A stretch of 64,000 nucleotides of DNA, taken from Martinezella tropici (GTDB taxonomy: Bacteria > Pseudomonadota > Alphaproteobacteria > Rhizobiales > Rhizobiaceae). Of the stretch, positions 43,554 through 52,580 are shown in pieces (the first letter of the stretch is position 1; every line of letters starts with the position of its first letter). The notes beneath the pieces are model-generated. The model was not told the DNA's origin. It worked only from the letters and a program-made list of their open reading frames with translations, and searched no databases. A program made the position numbers and the translations under genes. The DNA lies in the NCBI RefSeq assembly GCF_008370325.1, contig NZ_VNIP01000003.1:372001-436000 (forward strand). The letters run 5' to 3'.

Positions 43554-44828
43554 TCACTGAAATCTGTCGAGCGTTTTGTAATACAAGCCGACCAGGGGCA
43601 GGAACCACGGCTTGCCGAAATGGCCGGGAATAGCCGGCCAATCGAGCCCCTTGAGCGGATTGCGGTCGGGCCTTCCCAGAATCGCATCGGCAATGGTCAT
43701 GCCGAGATGCGTGGAAAGCTGCGCGCCATGACCTGAATAGCCCATGGCGTACCAGATGCCATCATGATAGCCGGCGCGCGGATAGCGATCCTTGGTGATA
43801 TCGACGAGACCGCCCCAGCAATAGTCGATCTCGACCCTGGCGAGCTGGGGAAATATGCGGGCGAGGCTTTCGCGCAATATCGCACCGCTCCTGGCGTCGG
43901 AACGCTGGTCCGACGTTGCGGAGAACCGGGCGCGCCCTCCAAAGATCAGCCGGTTATCGGGTGACAGGCGCCAGTAGTTGCCGATGTTCATCGTATTCAC
44001 GCAGGTGCGGTTGCCGGGCATTGCCGAGGCAACTTCTCCGTCCGTCAAGGGCCGGGTCGCGACGATGAAACTGCCGACGGCCATGATGCGGCGGCGGAAG
44101 TAGCTGAAATTGGCTGTCGTATAGGCGCCGGTGGCGATCATGACCTGATCTGCCGTGACGGTGCCTCTACTGGTCTTGAGGACGTGCCGGCCGCCGACCT
44201 GGCTGCGTTCCGTCACGGCAGCGCCCTCCACGATGACCGCACCGCGTCGTTTGGCAGCCTCGGCCAGTCCGACAACATAGCGGCCCATATGCATCATGGC
44301 GCTTTTCTTCGAAAGCATCGCGCCATGGAACGGCGAACCGATCTCGTCCTTGAGATCGGTCGCTGAAAGCAGCGCGGTATCGGGATCGACCTCGGCATGC
44401 ACTGCTTCGAAATTCCTGGCCAGGCTCTCGAAGTGCTGCGGCTTGGAGGCAAGCTTCAGCTTGCCCGCGCGACGGAAATTGCAGTCGATCCCCTCTTCCG
44501 CGATGATCGCTTCGAGCGTGTCGATCGAAGCATCGAATGCGCGATAGAGCGCGATCGCCCGCTCCTTGCCCAATTCCGCCTTTGCCGCGATGTAACTATG
44601 CGCCAGACCATTGTTCAGATGGCCGCCGTTGCGCCCGGAGGCGCCGAAGCCGACGGTTTCGGCCTCCAGAACGAGGACCTTCGCGCCCGCCATGGCGAGC
44701 TGGCGGGCGGCGCCAAGCCCGGTGAAGCCGCCGCCTACGACGACGACATCATAGTGCCCTTCGACGGGACCGGCAGCCGCACCCGCAAAGCGGGGCGCCG
44801 TATCGTGCCAATAAGAGAAATATTTCAT
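43554..44828 (-). CDS. FAD-dependent amine oxidoreductase, PuuB/DAO type
   Basis: This 424-residue flavoprotein of the D-amino-acid oxidase fold has a dinucleotide-binding N-terminus DVVVVGGGFTGLGAARQLAMAG at about residue 28, then GASGRNGGHLNNG, the pattern of gamma-glutamylputrescine oxidase (PuuB) and related amine oxidases, and a C-terminal GYSGHGAQLSTHLG that closes the flavin site. It would oxidise a secondary or primary amine to an aldehyde and hydrogen peroxide or reduced acceptor. It is the second gene of a two-gene operon, 14 bp after the HAD gene, convergent with the aldehyde dehydrogenase operon. Confidence 0.88.
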   Translation of the reverse strand: MKYFSYWHDTAPRFAGAAAGPVEGHYDVVVVGGGFTGLGAARQLAMAGAKVLVLEAETVGFGASGRNGGHLNNGLAHSYIAAKAELGKERAIALYRAFDASIDTLEAIIAEEGIDCNFRRAGKLKLASKPQHFESLARNFEAVHAEVDPDTALLSATDLKDEIGSPFHGAMLSKKSAMMHMGRYVVGLAEAAKRRGAVIVEGAAVTERSQVGGRHVLKTSRGTVTADQVMIATGAYTTANFSYFRRRIMAVGSFIVATRPLTDGEVASAMPGNRTCVNTMNIGNYWRLSPDNRLIFGGRARFSATSDQRSDARSGAILRESLARIFPQLARVEIDYCWGGLVDITKDRYPRAGYHDGIWYAMGYSGHGAQLSTHLGMTIADAILGRPDRNPLKGLDWPAIPGHFGKPWFLPLVGLYYKTLDRFQ

Positions 44829-44842
44829 CTGGCCGCCCCTTC

Positions 44843-45511
44843 TCAGAGCCCCACGACACCGGGCAGACCGGAAATGTCGGCGATTTCGACATAGCCGTAA
44901 TAAGGATTGGCCGGTTCGTGACCGCGGTTGACCCAGACCTTGTTCTTGATGCCGAGATCATGAGCCGACATGAGGTCGTAGCGGAAGGAAGACGAGCAAT
45001 GCAGGATATCTTCCGGGCCGCAACCCAGCATGTCGAACATGTATTCGAAGGCCTGGAAGCGGGGCTTATAGGCATTGGCCTGCTCGGCCGTATAGACGGC
45101 GTGGAAGGGCGCCCCGAGCTTTGCGACATTTGACATGATCTGGCTATTCATCGCGTTCGACAGGATGACGAGCGGAATTTCCTTCGCGACCTTGGCGAGA
45201 CCAGCCGGAACGTCGGCATGCGGACCCCAAGTGGGTACGCGCTCATAAACCATCCTGGCGTCTTCTTCCTTGAAAGCGACACCGTTGCGCTTGCAGGTCC
45301 GCTCGAGCGAATTGTGCACCACGTCCGCATAGGGCTTCCAGTCCCCCATGATCTCGTCGAGCCGGTAAGCGGCAAAGTTCTTGATGAACTGCAGCATCGC
45401 CGGCTCATCGAGACGATCGCCATAGAGGTCGCGGGCAGCTTCCGCCATCTGGAAATTGGTCAGCGTGCCGTAGCAATCGAAGGTGATATATTTCGGGCGG
45501 AAGGTGGTCAT
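44843..45511 (-). CDS. HAD hydrolase, haloacid dehalogenase type II family, copy 1
   Basis: This 222-residue HAD protein has nucleophile Asp12 in YITFDCYGTL, motif II Ser in VILSNAMNS, Lys in AYKPRF, and the late acidic motif around SSSFRYDLMSAHDLG. By eye, the asparagine that positions water in true L-2-haloacid dehalogenases (in their SSNAWD motif) appears replaced by phenylalanine, so dehalogenase activity is doubtful. The start is the ATG at 45511 with AAGGA eight bases upstream; a longer upstream frame is rejected. It is the first gene of a short operon with the PuuB-like oxidase. Confidence 0.84.
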   Translation of the reverse strand: MTTFRPKYITFDCYGTLTNFQMAEAARDLYGDRLDEPAMLQFIKNFAAYRLDEIMGDWKPYADVVHNSLERTCKRNGVAFKEEDARMVYERVPTWGPHADVPAGLAKVAKEIPLVILSNAMNSQIMSNVAKLGAPFHAVYTAEQANAYKPRFQAFEYMFDMLGCGPEDILHCSSSFRYDLMSAHDLGIKNKVWVNRGHEPANPYYGYVEIADISGLPGVVGL

Positions 45512-45835
45512 GCGCTTCGTCCTTGCGTGCTGCCCCTCGAGGCGATTGGTGGAGAACAAGATAATAGGATTGCTTTCGGCACCGGAGCCCACTGATTTTG
45601 CGAGGTTCGGAGCAGAAAGTTTCGTATAGCGGCGTTCGTTTGGCATTTGCTTGCAGAGGCGATAGATAAAGACGCCTTTCGCTCCCCACCTTCGCGACCG
45701 CCGTCAGCGAGGTAACGGCATAAGATGCGGCAAGGGCGAGCAGCTACGGCGAAAGATACCGTCAAGGACATCGCCTTCAGATAATCTTCCGGCACCGACC
45801 CTCCGACACTTGGACAAAGAAATGCGAGGAGCGCC
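45512..45835. other. 324-bp divergent promoter region between the HAD gene and acetyltransferase B
   Basis: It contains the promoters of the leftward HAD-oxidase unit and the rightward acetyltransferase unit. I could not identify a clear operator palindrome or -35/-10 pair. Short frames here have no ribosome site. Confidence 0.5.
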
Positions 45836-46675
45836 ATGCAGGAGCGACAGATAGAAATCAGGCCTTTCGGTCCCGAACATTTGGACGTTGCGGTCCGCCT
45901 GTCCCAGGAGGCCGGCTGGCCTCATCGCCCGGATGACTGGAAAGTCGCCCTGGACCTGAGCAAAGGTGTCGTTGCGATCGGCGCTGATGATGAGGTCGTC
46001 GGCACCACGCTCCTAACACCCTACGGAACCGACTGCGCCACGATCAACATGGTGATCGTCGCTGAAAGCATGCGCGGCCGCGGACTAGGACGCCGTCTCA
46101 TGGAGGCCGCGTTGGCTCTCGCGGATAATCGTCCCCTGCGCCTCATCGCGACCGCCGATGGTCTGCCCCTCTATGAAAAGCTGGGGTTTCGTCAGACCGG
46201 CGCCGTCCTCCAGCACCAAGGCCCTGTCGCGGCAACTGCGAAGCCGGGAAACACCGAAGCGGCGACCATGGCCGATATCCTGGCGATTAAAGCTCTCGAC
46301 CGCGAGGCTTTCGGTGCCGATCGTTCCGCTCTCATCGCGCGGTTTGCGGATCTGGGTGAATTCGCGGTCATCCGCCGCGACGGCAAAGTCGCCGCCTTCG
46401 CCTGCCTTCGTCCCTTTGGCCGGGGCGAGGTCGTGGGGCCGGTCGTCGCCCCAGACATCGAAGACGCGAAATCGCTTCTGTCTCACTTCATGAGCCGGAA
46501 AACCGGCGCCTTCCTGCGCGTCGACACCGGCGCGGAAACCGGTCTTGGACCGTGGCTCGCCAGACATTCGCTCTCCCATGTCGGTGGCGGCATCACCATG
46601 GCGAACCCCGTTATCAAGCGCAGCAATGCCTCGACCGTCACCACTTTCGCCCTCGCCAACCAGGCGCTCGGCTGA
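45836..46675 (+). CDS. Tandem-GNAT acetyltransferase, paralogue B
   Basis: This 279-residue protein is homologous to the gene at 35710-36627. The first GNAT domain carries the acetyl-CoA loop VIVAESMRGRGLGRRLMEAAL (residues 63-83) with an intact RGRGLG, which in paralogue A is degenerate (LQTNGTAEWLV). The second domain includes PFGRGEVVGPVVAPDIEDAKSLLSHFM and FLRVDTGAETGLGPWL. It is 13 bp upstream of the aminotransferase gene, so it is probably part of the same transcript. Acetylation of an amine intermediate is possible; the M20 deacylase at 36845 could reverse it. The substrate is not identified. Confidence 0.82.
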   Translation: MQERQIEIRPFGPEHLDVAVRLSQEAGWPHRPDDWKVALDLSKGVVAIGADDEVVGTTLLTPYGTDCATINMVIVAESMRGRGLGRRLMEAALALADNRPLRLIATADGLPLYEKLGFRQTGAVLQHQGPVAATAKPGNTEAATMADILAIKALDREAFGADRSALIARFADLGEFAVIRRDGKVAAFACLRPFGRGEVVGPVVAPDIEDAKSLLSHFMSRKTGAFLRVDTGAETGLGPWLARHSLSHVGGGITMANPVIKRSNASTVTTFALANQALG

Positions 46676-46688
46676 TCCGGAGAAGACC

Positions 46689-48065
46689 ATGTACAGCAAT
46701 TCCCTCATCGAGCTCGATCGTGCCCATCTGGTGCATCCGGTAGCCTCCTATCGCGGCCATGAGCAGCAAGGCGTACGGGTGCTTTCCTCCGCCAAGGGAG
46801 CGACGATTACCGATGCTCAAGGCCGCCAGTTGATAGATGGTTTCGCGGGGCTTTGGTGCGTCAACGCCGGCTACGGTCACGAAACGATCGTGGAGGCGGC
46901 GGCTCGCCAGATGCGCGAGCTTCCCTATGCGACGGCCTATTTCGGCCTCGGCAGTGAATCGGCCATCCGCCTTGCCGCCGAGCTCGCCGAACGCGCGCCC
47001 GGCGACCTCAACCACATCTATTTCACGCTGGGTGGCTCGGATGCCATCGACAGTACCGTCCGCTTCATCCGGTACTACTGGTTTGCGCGCGGCCAACCGC
47101 AGCGCGATCAGTTCATCTCGATCGAGCAGGGCTATCATGGCTCTTCGACGGTCGGCGCCGGGCTGACTGCCCTACCCAACTTCCATGCCGGCTTCGGCGT
47201 TCCGCTCGACTGGCAGCACAAGATTCCGTCGCCCTATCCTTATCGCAATCCCGTTGGGCAGGATGCAAACGCCATCATCCAGGCGTCTCTCGCGGCGCTC
47301 AGGGCGAAGGTCGACGCGATTGGAGCAAACCGAGTCGCCGCCTTCTATGCCGAACCGATCCAGGGCTCGGGCGGGGTGATCGTCCCGCCCAAGGGATGGA
47401 TGAAGGCCATGCGGGATCTCTGCAAGGAGCTCGATATTCTCTTCGTTGCCGACGAAGTGATCACCGGCTTCGGCCGGACGGGCCCGCTTTTCGCCTGTTC
47501 CGAAGACGAGATCGTTCCCGATTTCATCACCACGGCGAAGGGGCTCACCTCCGGCTATGTTCCGATGGGTGCGGTCTTCATGGCGGATCACGTCTATCAG
47601 GTCATTGCCGATGGGGCGGGAGCCTCTGCCGTCGGTCATGGCTACACCTATTCCGCTCATCCGGTCAGCGCGGCAGTCGGGCTGGAAGTATTGAAACTTT
47701 ACGAAGGCGGGCTGCTCGAAAACGGCATAAAGGCCGGCGCGAGGCTGATGGCCGGCCTCGAAAGCCTGAGAGATCATCCCCTGGTGGGCGACGTCCGCGG
47801 TCGCGGCATGCTGGCTGCGATCGAACTGGTCGTAGACAAGGCCGCCAAGACGCCGCTGCCGGCGGAGGCCCAACCGTCACGCCGGATTTTCGACCGGGCC
47901 TGGGAAAACGGCCTGGTGATCCGTGCCTTCGCCAACGGCGTGCTGGGTTACGCCCCGCCGCTTTGCTGCACCGACGCCGATATCGACGCGATCATCGAAC
48001 GAACGGAAAGGACGCTTGATCAAACGCTCGAAGATCCCGACGTCCGCCGGGCGCTCAAGGACTGA
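46689..48065 (+). CDS. Class III omega-aminotransferase
   Basis: This 458-residue PLP enzyme has Lys284 in TTAKGLTSGYVPMGA as Schiff-base lysine and the cofactor aspartate in FVADEVITGFGRTG. GYHGSSTVGAGLTALPNFHAGF and HGYTYSAHPVSAAVGLEVLK are typical of the omega-amino acid:pyruvate aminotransferase branch. It would transfer the terminal amino group of a diamine or omega-amino acid to pyruvate or 2-oxoglutarate in the cytosol, giving an aldehyde for the dehydrogenases encoded at 39471 and 42008. GGAG precedes the ATG. Confidence 0.9.
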   Translation: MYSNSLIELDRAHLVHPVASYRGHEQQGVRVLSSAKGATITDAQGRQLIDGFAGLWCVNAGYGHETIVEAAARQMRELPYATAYFGLGSESAIRLAAELAERAPGDLNHIYFTLGGSDAIDSTVRFIRYYWFARGQPQRDQFISIEQGYHGSSTVGAGLTALPNFHAGFGVPLDWQHKIPSPYPYRNPVGQDANAIIQASLAALRAKVDAIGANRVAAFYAEPIQGSGGVIVPPKGWMKAMRDLCKELDILFVADEVITGFGRTGPLFACSEDEIVPDFITTAKGLTSGYVPMGAVFMADHVYQVIADGAGASAVGHGYTYSAHPVSAAVGLEVLKLYEGGLLENGIKAGARLMAGLESLRDHPLVGDVRGRGMLAAIELVVDKAAKTPLPAEAQPSRRIFDRAWENGLVIRAFANGVLGYAPPLCCTDADIDAIIERTERTLDQTLEDPDVRRALKD

Positions 48066-48295
48066 ACCCGCCAAGGCCCGGGACCGATATATCGCGAGCA
48101 GGCGTTTTTCAGAATTTTGTGCCGCATCGCTAGTCCGATTCGGCGCAAACAGCGCGGTCGAAGTGCCAAACTTATCCTTAATGAAGGTTCATCCCGGCAA
48201 ATTCGGGAGCATCAGAAAACAAGTGGGCCTGGGAACAGCATAATCTTCCGCAAGGCGGCCGCCCGGCGCCGCCAGCAAGCAGACTGGGGTAAGAC

Positions 48296-49012
48296 ATGAC
48301 CAAGTCATTGACAGAATTCAAATATATGAGCTTCGACGTTGTCGGAACGCTCATCGACTTCGAAGGCGGCCTGAAAACCTGCCTCAGCGAAATTGCAGCT
48401 GAGGCGAATGTGACGATCGACGGCGAGGAGGCGCTAGCGCTCTATCGAGCCGCGCGCTACGCCGACGATGCCGATCTGTTTCCCGATGATCTCGTGCGTG
48501 TCTATCTCGCCATCGCCCCGAAACTCGGTTTGCCGGCCGACGAGGTCTATGGTCAGCGCCTGCGCGATTCCGCTAGACAATGGAAAGCCTTTCCCGACAG
48601 CGCCGAAGCCCTGGCGCAGCTTGCCGGCAAATATCGGCTGATCGCCATGACGAACGCCCGCCGCTGGGCCTTCGAACATTTTTCGGCGGAACTCGGCCAT
48701 CCCTTCCATGCTGCCTTCACAGCCGACGACACCGGCACTGAAAAGCCGGATCCGGCCTTCTTTCACAAGGTTTTCGACTTCGTGGCCGACGAGAATGCCA
48801 GCAAGGACGACATTCTCCACGTGGCGCAGAGCCAGTATCACGATATCGGCGTATCCCGCCAATTGGGGATGACGAATTGCTGGATCCAGCGCCGTCACGC
48901 ACAGGCCGGATACGGCGGCACGATCGAACCGGCCGAATTCACCACGCCGGACTTCCACTTCAAATCCATGGCCGAACTCGCCGAAGCCGTGGGGGCGCCG
49001 CAGGCGGCCTAA
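48296..49012 (+). CDS. HAD hydrolase, haloacid dehalogenase type II family, copy 2
   Basis: This 238-residue HAD protein has nucleophile Asp14 in YMSFDVVGTLIDF, motif II Thr/Asn in IAMTNARRW, Lys in TEKPDPAFF, and the distal acidic region HVAQSQYHDIGVSRQLGM. As in copy 1, the dehalogenase asparagine position looks altered (glutamine). It is distinct enough from copy 1 not to be a recent duplicate. It is 230 bp after the aminotransferase and 64 bp before the ABC binding-protein gene. A phosphatase or other hydrolase role in the same pathway is more likely than dehalogenation. Confidence 0.82.
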   Translation: MTKSLTEFKYMSFDVVGTLIDFEGGLKTCLSEIAAEANVTIDGEEALALYRAARYADDADLFPDDLVRVYLAIAPKLGLPADEVYGQRLRDSARQWKAFPDSAEALAQLAGKYRLIAMTNARRWAFEHFSAELGHPFHAAFTADDTGTEKPDPAFFHKVFDFVADENASKDDILHVAQSQYHDIGVSRQLGMTNCWIQRRHAQAGYGGTIEPAEFTTPDFHFKSMAELAEAVGAPQAA

Positions 49013-49076
49013 CCAGCCAGCACCATCATCGCATCCAATAAAAAGCAGACTGCCAACCAGAAAAAAGGGGAATGAC

Positions 49077-50687
49077 ATGAACGACAAGATCATGAACTGG
49101 ACTGCCTCGGATGACGCAATGGTCGAAAATGCCATTCGCCGAGGCGCCACCCGCCGCGAACTTCTCACCATGCTTCTGGCCGGTGGCGTCGCCATGTCGG
49201 CGGGCGGCCTGGTGCTTGGCCGGGCATCGAATGCCGTTGCGGCCACGCCCAAATCCGGCGGCAATCTGAAAGCGGCCGGCTGGTCGTCCTCGACCGCCGA
49301 TACGCTGGATCCCGCCAAGGCATCGCTGTCGACCGACTATGTGCGCTGTTGCTCGCTCTACAATCGCCTGACCTTCATCGATAAAGCCGGCGTGACGCAG
49401 ATGGAGCTCGCCGAAAGCATCGAAAGCAAGGATGCCAAGACCTGGACGGTCAAGCTGCGCAAGGGCGTGACATTCCATGACGGCAAGGAGCTGACGGCCG
49501 ACGATGTCGTCTTCTCGCTCAAGCGCCACCTCGACCCCGGCGTCGGCTCGAAGGTCGCCAAGATTGCCGCGCAGATGACCGGTTTCAAGGCTGTCGACAA
49601 GTCGACGGTCGAAATCACCCTGGCCGATCCGAATGCCGACCTGCCGACCATTCTCGCCCTGCATCACTTCATGATCGTCGCCAACGGCACGACCGACTTC
49701 TCGAAGGGCAATGGCACCGGAGCCTTCGTTCTCGAAACCTTCGACCCGGGCAATCGCTCGGTCGTGGTGAAGAACAAGAACTACTGGAAGTCCGGCCAGC
49801 CCTATCTCGACTCCTTTGAATTCTTTGCTATCAGCGACGATAATGCCCGCGTCAATGCGCTGCTTTCGGGCGACATTCACTACGCCGCTTCGATCAATCC
49901 GCGTGCCATGAAGCTGATCGACGGGCAGTCGGGCTTTACGCTGTCGAAAACGACCAGCGGCAATTATACCAATCTCAACATGCGTCTCGACATGACGCCG
50001 GGCAACAAGAAGGACTTCATCGATGGCATGAAGTCCCTGGTCAATCGCGAGCAGATCGTCAAGTCAGCCCTGCGCGGCCTTGGCGAAGTTGCCAATGATC
50101 AGCCCGTTTCCCCCGCCAATATCTATCACAACAACGATCTGAAGCCGAAGGCCTTCGATCCGGACAAGGCCAAGTTCCACTTCCAGAAGGCCGGCGTGCT
50201 CGGACAATCCATTCCGGTGATAGCCTCGGACGCGGCAACTTCGTCGATCGACATGGCGATGATCATCCAGGCGGCCGGCGCCGACATCGGCATGAAGCTC
50301 GACGTCCAGCGCGTTCCTTCCGACGGCTATTGGGATAATTATTGGCTGAAAGCGCCAATCCATTTCGGCAACATCAATCCGCGTCCGACACCAGACATTC
50401 TTTTCTCACTTCTTTATGCTTCGAATGCACCGTGGAACGAAAGCCAATACAAGTCGGAAAAATTCGACAAGATGCTTATCGAAGCGCGCGGTTTGCTGGA
50501 TCAGGCCAAACGCAAGCAGATCTACGCCGAAATGCAGGTGATGATTGCTGAAGAAGCAGGGACCATCATCCCGGCCTATATCTCGAATGTGGATGCACTT
50601 TCGGGCAAGGTGCACGGATTGGAAGCCAACCCGCTCGGTGGCATGATGGGTTATGCAATGGCGGAGTATCTGTGGCTTGATGCCTAG
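49077..50687 (+). CDS. Dipeptide/opine-type ABC transporter substrate-binding protein
   Basis: This 536-residue family 5 extracellular binding protein has a Tat-like signal (GATRRELLTMLLAGGVAMSAGG, cleavage near ASNAVAA, residue 56). The characteristic WTVKLRKGVTFHDGKELTADDVVFSLKRHLDP block lies near residue 125. The family binds peptides, opines, nickel or polyamine-like compounds. AAAGGGG precedes the ATG. It provides uptake for the catabolic region, so its ligand is probably the substrate of the pathway. A strong hairpin follows the gene. Confidence 0.9.
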   Translation: MNDKIMNWTASDDAMVENAIRRGATRRELLTMLLAGGVAMSAGGLVLGRASNAVAATPKSGGNLKAAGWSSSTADTLDPAKASLSTDYVRCCSLYNRLTFIDKAGVTQMELAESIESKDAKTWTVKLRKGVTFHDGKELTADDVVFSLKRHLDPGVGSKVAKIAAQMTGFKAVDKSTVEITLADPNADLPTILALHHFMIVANGTTDFSKGNGTGAFVLETFDPGNRSVVVKNKNYWKSGQPYLDSFEFFAISDDNARVNALLSGDIHYAASINPRAMKLIDGQSGFTLSKTTSGNYTNLNMRLDMTPGNKKDFIDGMKSLVNREQIVKSALRGLGEVANDQPVSPANIYHNNDLKPKAFDPDKAKFHFQKAGVLGQSIPVIASDAATSSIDMAMIIQAAGADIGMKLDVQRVPSDGYWDNYWLKAPIHFGNINPRPTPDILFSLLYASNAPWNESQYKSEKFDKMLIEARGLLDQAKRKQIYAEMQVMIAEEAGTIIPAYISNVDALSGKVHGLEANPLGGMMGYAMAEYLWLDA

Positions 50688-50701
50688 CGGCCGTTGAACC
50701 T

Positions 50702-50727
50702 CCCCGGACGGCGAAGGCCGTCCGGGG
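50702..50727 (+). terminator. Hairpin between binding protein and permease
   Basis: CCCCGGACGGC (50702-50712) pairs perfectly over 11 bp with GCCGTCCGGGG (50717-50727) around the tetraloop GAAG. No T-tract follows. It is likely to stabilise the binding-protein mRNA and limit permease expression. Confidence 0.6.
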
Positions 50728-50781
50728 GCTTCCGCCTTGCGAACGCCGTTCGTTTCACAGATCGCCGCAGGAGCATTGCCT

Positions 50782-51732
50782 TTGAGATCCGAGGTCTCCA
50801 TTCTTGTCCTAAACCGGCTCTTCATCGCGGTCATCACCTTGCTGATCGTGTCGTTCGCCGTCTTCTTCGCAACCAGCATGCTGCCGGGAGACACCGCCTC
50901 CATCCTGCTCGGCCAGGCGGCGACGCCAGAAGCGGTTGCCGGCCTGCGCAAGGCGATGCATCTCGACGAGCCCGCGATCCTGCGATTCTTGCAATGGCTT
51001 TTCGGCCTGATGAGGGGCGATCTCGGCACGTCCTATGCCAACAATATGCCCGTTGCGGAGTTGATCGGTCGCCGCCTGGTGGCGACGCTGGAGCTTGCCG
51101 CCATCACGACGCTCGTCTCGGTCCCGCTTGCACTCCTGCTTGGCATTACCTCGGCCATGCTTCGCGGCTCCTATTACGATCGGATCGTCACGATCATTTC
51201 CATCGGCGTCATATCGGTGCCGGAGTTCATGGTCGCAACGCTTGCCGTACTGCTGTTCGCCGTTTATCTGCGCTGGCTTCCGGCACTGTCTTCCATCAAC
51301 CAGGCGCATACGGTTTTCGATCTTCTGAAGATCTACGCAATGCCCGTCATCACGCTCACCTTCGTCATCTCAGCCCAGATGATCCGCATGACCAGGGCGG
51401 CTCTGATCGAGACGCTGAAGACACCCTATGTGGAAATGGCCCTGCTCAAGGGCGCCTCGCGCGGTCGTATGGTGTTCAGGCACGCATTGCCCAATGCGCT
51501 GGGGCCAATCGTCAACGCGGTCGCGCTGTCGCTCTCCTATCTCGTCGGCGGCGTGATCATCGTCGAGACCATCTTCAACTATCCCGGCATCGCCAAATTG
51601 ATGGTGGACGCCGTAGCGACCCGCGATCTCCCGCTCATCCAGAGCTGCGCGATGATCTTCTGCCTCGGTTATCTCCTGCTGATCACCATGGCCGATATCG
51701 TCGCAATCCTGTCAAATCCGAGGCTGCGATGA
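50782..51732 (+). CDS. Dipeptide-type ABC transporter permease (DppB type)
   Basis: The 316-residue form begins at a TTG at 50782 with AGGAG eight bases upstream; a TTG at 50737 would add fifteen residues but has no ribosome site. The N-terminal helix VLNRLFIAVITLLIVSFAVFFATSMLPGD is typical of DppB, followed by five more transmembrane segments and the EAA loop EMALLKGASRGRMVFRHALPNALGP near residue 215. It pairs with the next gene's product to form the channel; the two overlap by four bases (ATGA). Confidence 0.88.
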   Translation: MRSEVSILVLNRLFIAVITLLIVSFAVFFATSMLPGDTASILLGQAATPEAVAGLRKAMHLDEPAILRFLQWLFGLMRGDLGTSYANNMPVAELIGRRLVATLELAAITTLVSVPLALLLGITSAMLRGSYYDRIVTIISIGVISVPEFMVATLAVLLFAVYLRWLPALSSINQAHTVFDLLKIYAMPVITLTFVISAQMIRMTRAALIETLKTPYVEMALLKGASRGRMVFRHALPNALGPIVNAVALSLSYLVGGVIIVETIFNYPGIAKLMVDAVATRDLPLIQSCAMIFCLGYLLLITMADIVAILSNPRLR

Positions 51733-52580
51733 CCACGAACAGCTTGGCTTCCCGCACCCCTTCCCTTCTCGGCTATAATGTCAGCCTTGTAGGCATCGTG
51801 GCTTTCGCCATCATTCTTGGCTGGACGATCGTCGCATTGTTCGCACCCTATATGCTTCCCTATTCCGTCGGCGATATCGTCGACACGGACTATTTCGGCC
51901 CCATAAGCCGGCAATTGTGGCTCGGCTCGGACTATCTCGGCCGTGACATGTTCTCGCGCGTTTTGATGGGCGCCCGCTATACGGTCGGCATTTCATTGGC
52001 CGCGGTCGCGCTATGCTGCTTTTGCGGCGTGACGCTCGGCATGATCGCCGCTGTTGTCGGCGGATGGTTCGACACGATCCTGAGCCGGTTTCTCGATGCC
52101 CTGAACTCCATTCCAAGCAAGCTTTTCGGCCTAGTCGTCGTTGCCGCCGTCGGCTCGTCCATTCCGGTGCTGATCATCACTCTCGGCGTCATTTACACGC
52201 CCGGTGCCTATCGCTTTGCCCGCGCGCTCGCAGTCAACATCAACACGATGGATTTCATCACGGTTGCCCGCACCCGTGGTGAAAGGGTCGGCTACATTAT
52301 CGGCTCGGAAATTCTGCCGAACATTATTCGCCCCGTTCTGGCGGATTTCGGCCTGCGCTTCGTCTTTGTCGTTCTGCTGTTGTCCGGTCTTTCCTTTCTC
52401 GGCCTCGGCCTGCAGCCGCCCTATGCCGACTGGGGAGCGCTCGTCCGCGAAAATATCGGCGGGCTGCCCTTCGCCGCGCCGGCCGTGCTCGTGCCCTCCT
52501 TTGCCATTGCCAGCCTCACCATCAGCGTCAACCTGCTGATCGACAACCTGCCGCGCAGGATCAGGGACAGGAGCGCATGA
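51729..52580 (+). CDS. Dipeptide-type ABC transporter permease (DppC type)
   Basis: This 283-residue permease has the DppC N-terminus (LVGIVAFAIILGWTIVALFAPYMLPY), then LGSDYLGRDMFSRVLMGAR, a signature of this subfamily, and an EAA loop FITVARTRGERVGYIIGSEILPNIIRPV at about residue 178. It overlaps the preceding permease and the following ATPase gene by four bases each, so the three are coupled. Confidence 0.9.
   Translation: MTTNSLASRTPSLLGYNVSLVGIVAFAIILGWTIVALFAPYMLPYSVGDIVDTDYFGPISRQLWLGSDYLGRDMFSRVLMGARYTVGISLAAVALCCFCGVTLGMIAAVVGGWFDTILSRFLDALNSIPSKLFGLVVVAAVGSSIPVLIITLGVIYTPGAYRFARALAVNINTMDFITVARTRGERVGYIIGSEILPNIIRPVLADFGLRFVFVVLLLSGLSFLGLGLQPPYADWGALVRENIGGLPFAAPAVLVPSFAIASLTISVNLLIDNLPRRIRDRSA

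Noticed and set aside
44843-49012. Haloalkanoate degradation operon based on two haloacid dehalogenase hits
   Set aside because: Key dehalogenase residues look altered and the neighbours point to amine catabolism.
50694-52580. 628-codon frame through both dipeptide permease genes
   Set aside because: Only its second half is real (DppC-type permease from 51729); the first half is an out-of-frame reading of the DppB-type gene.
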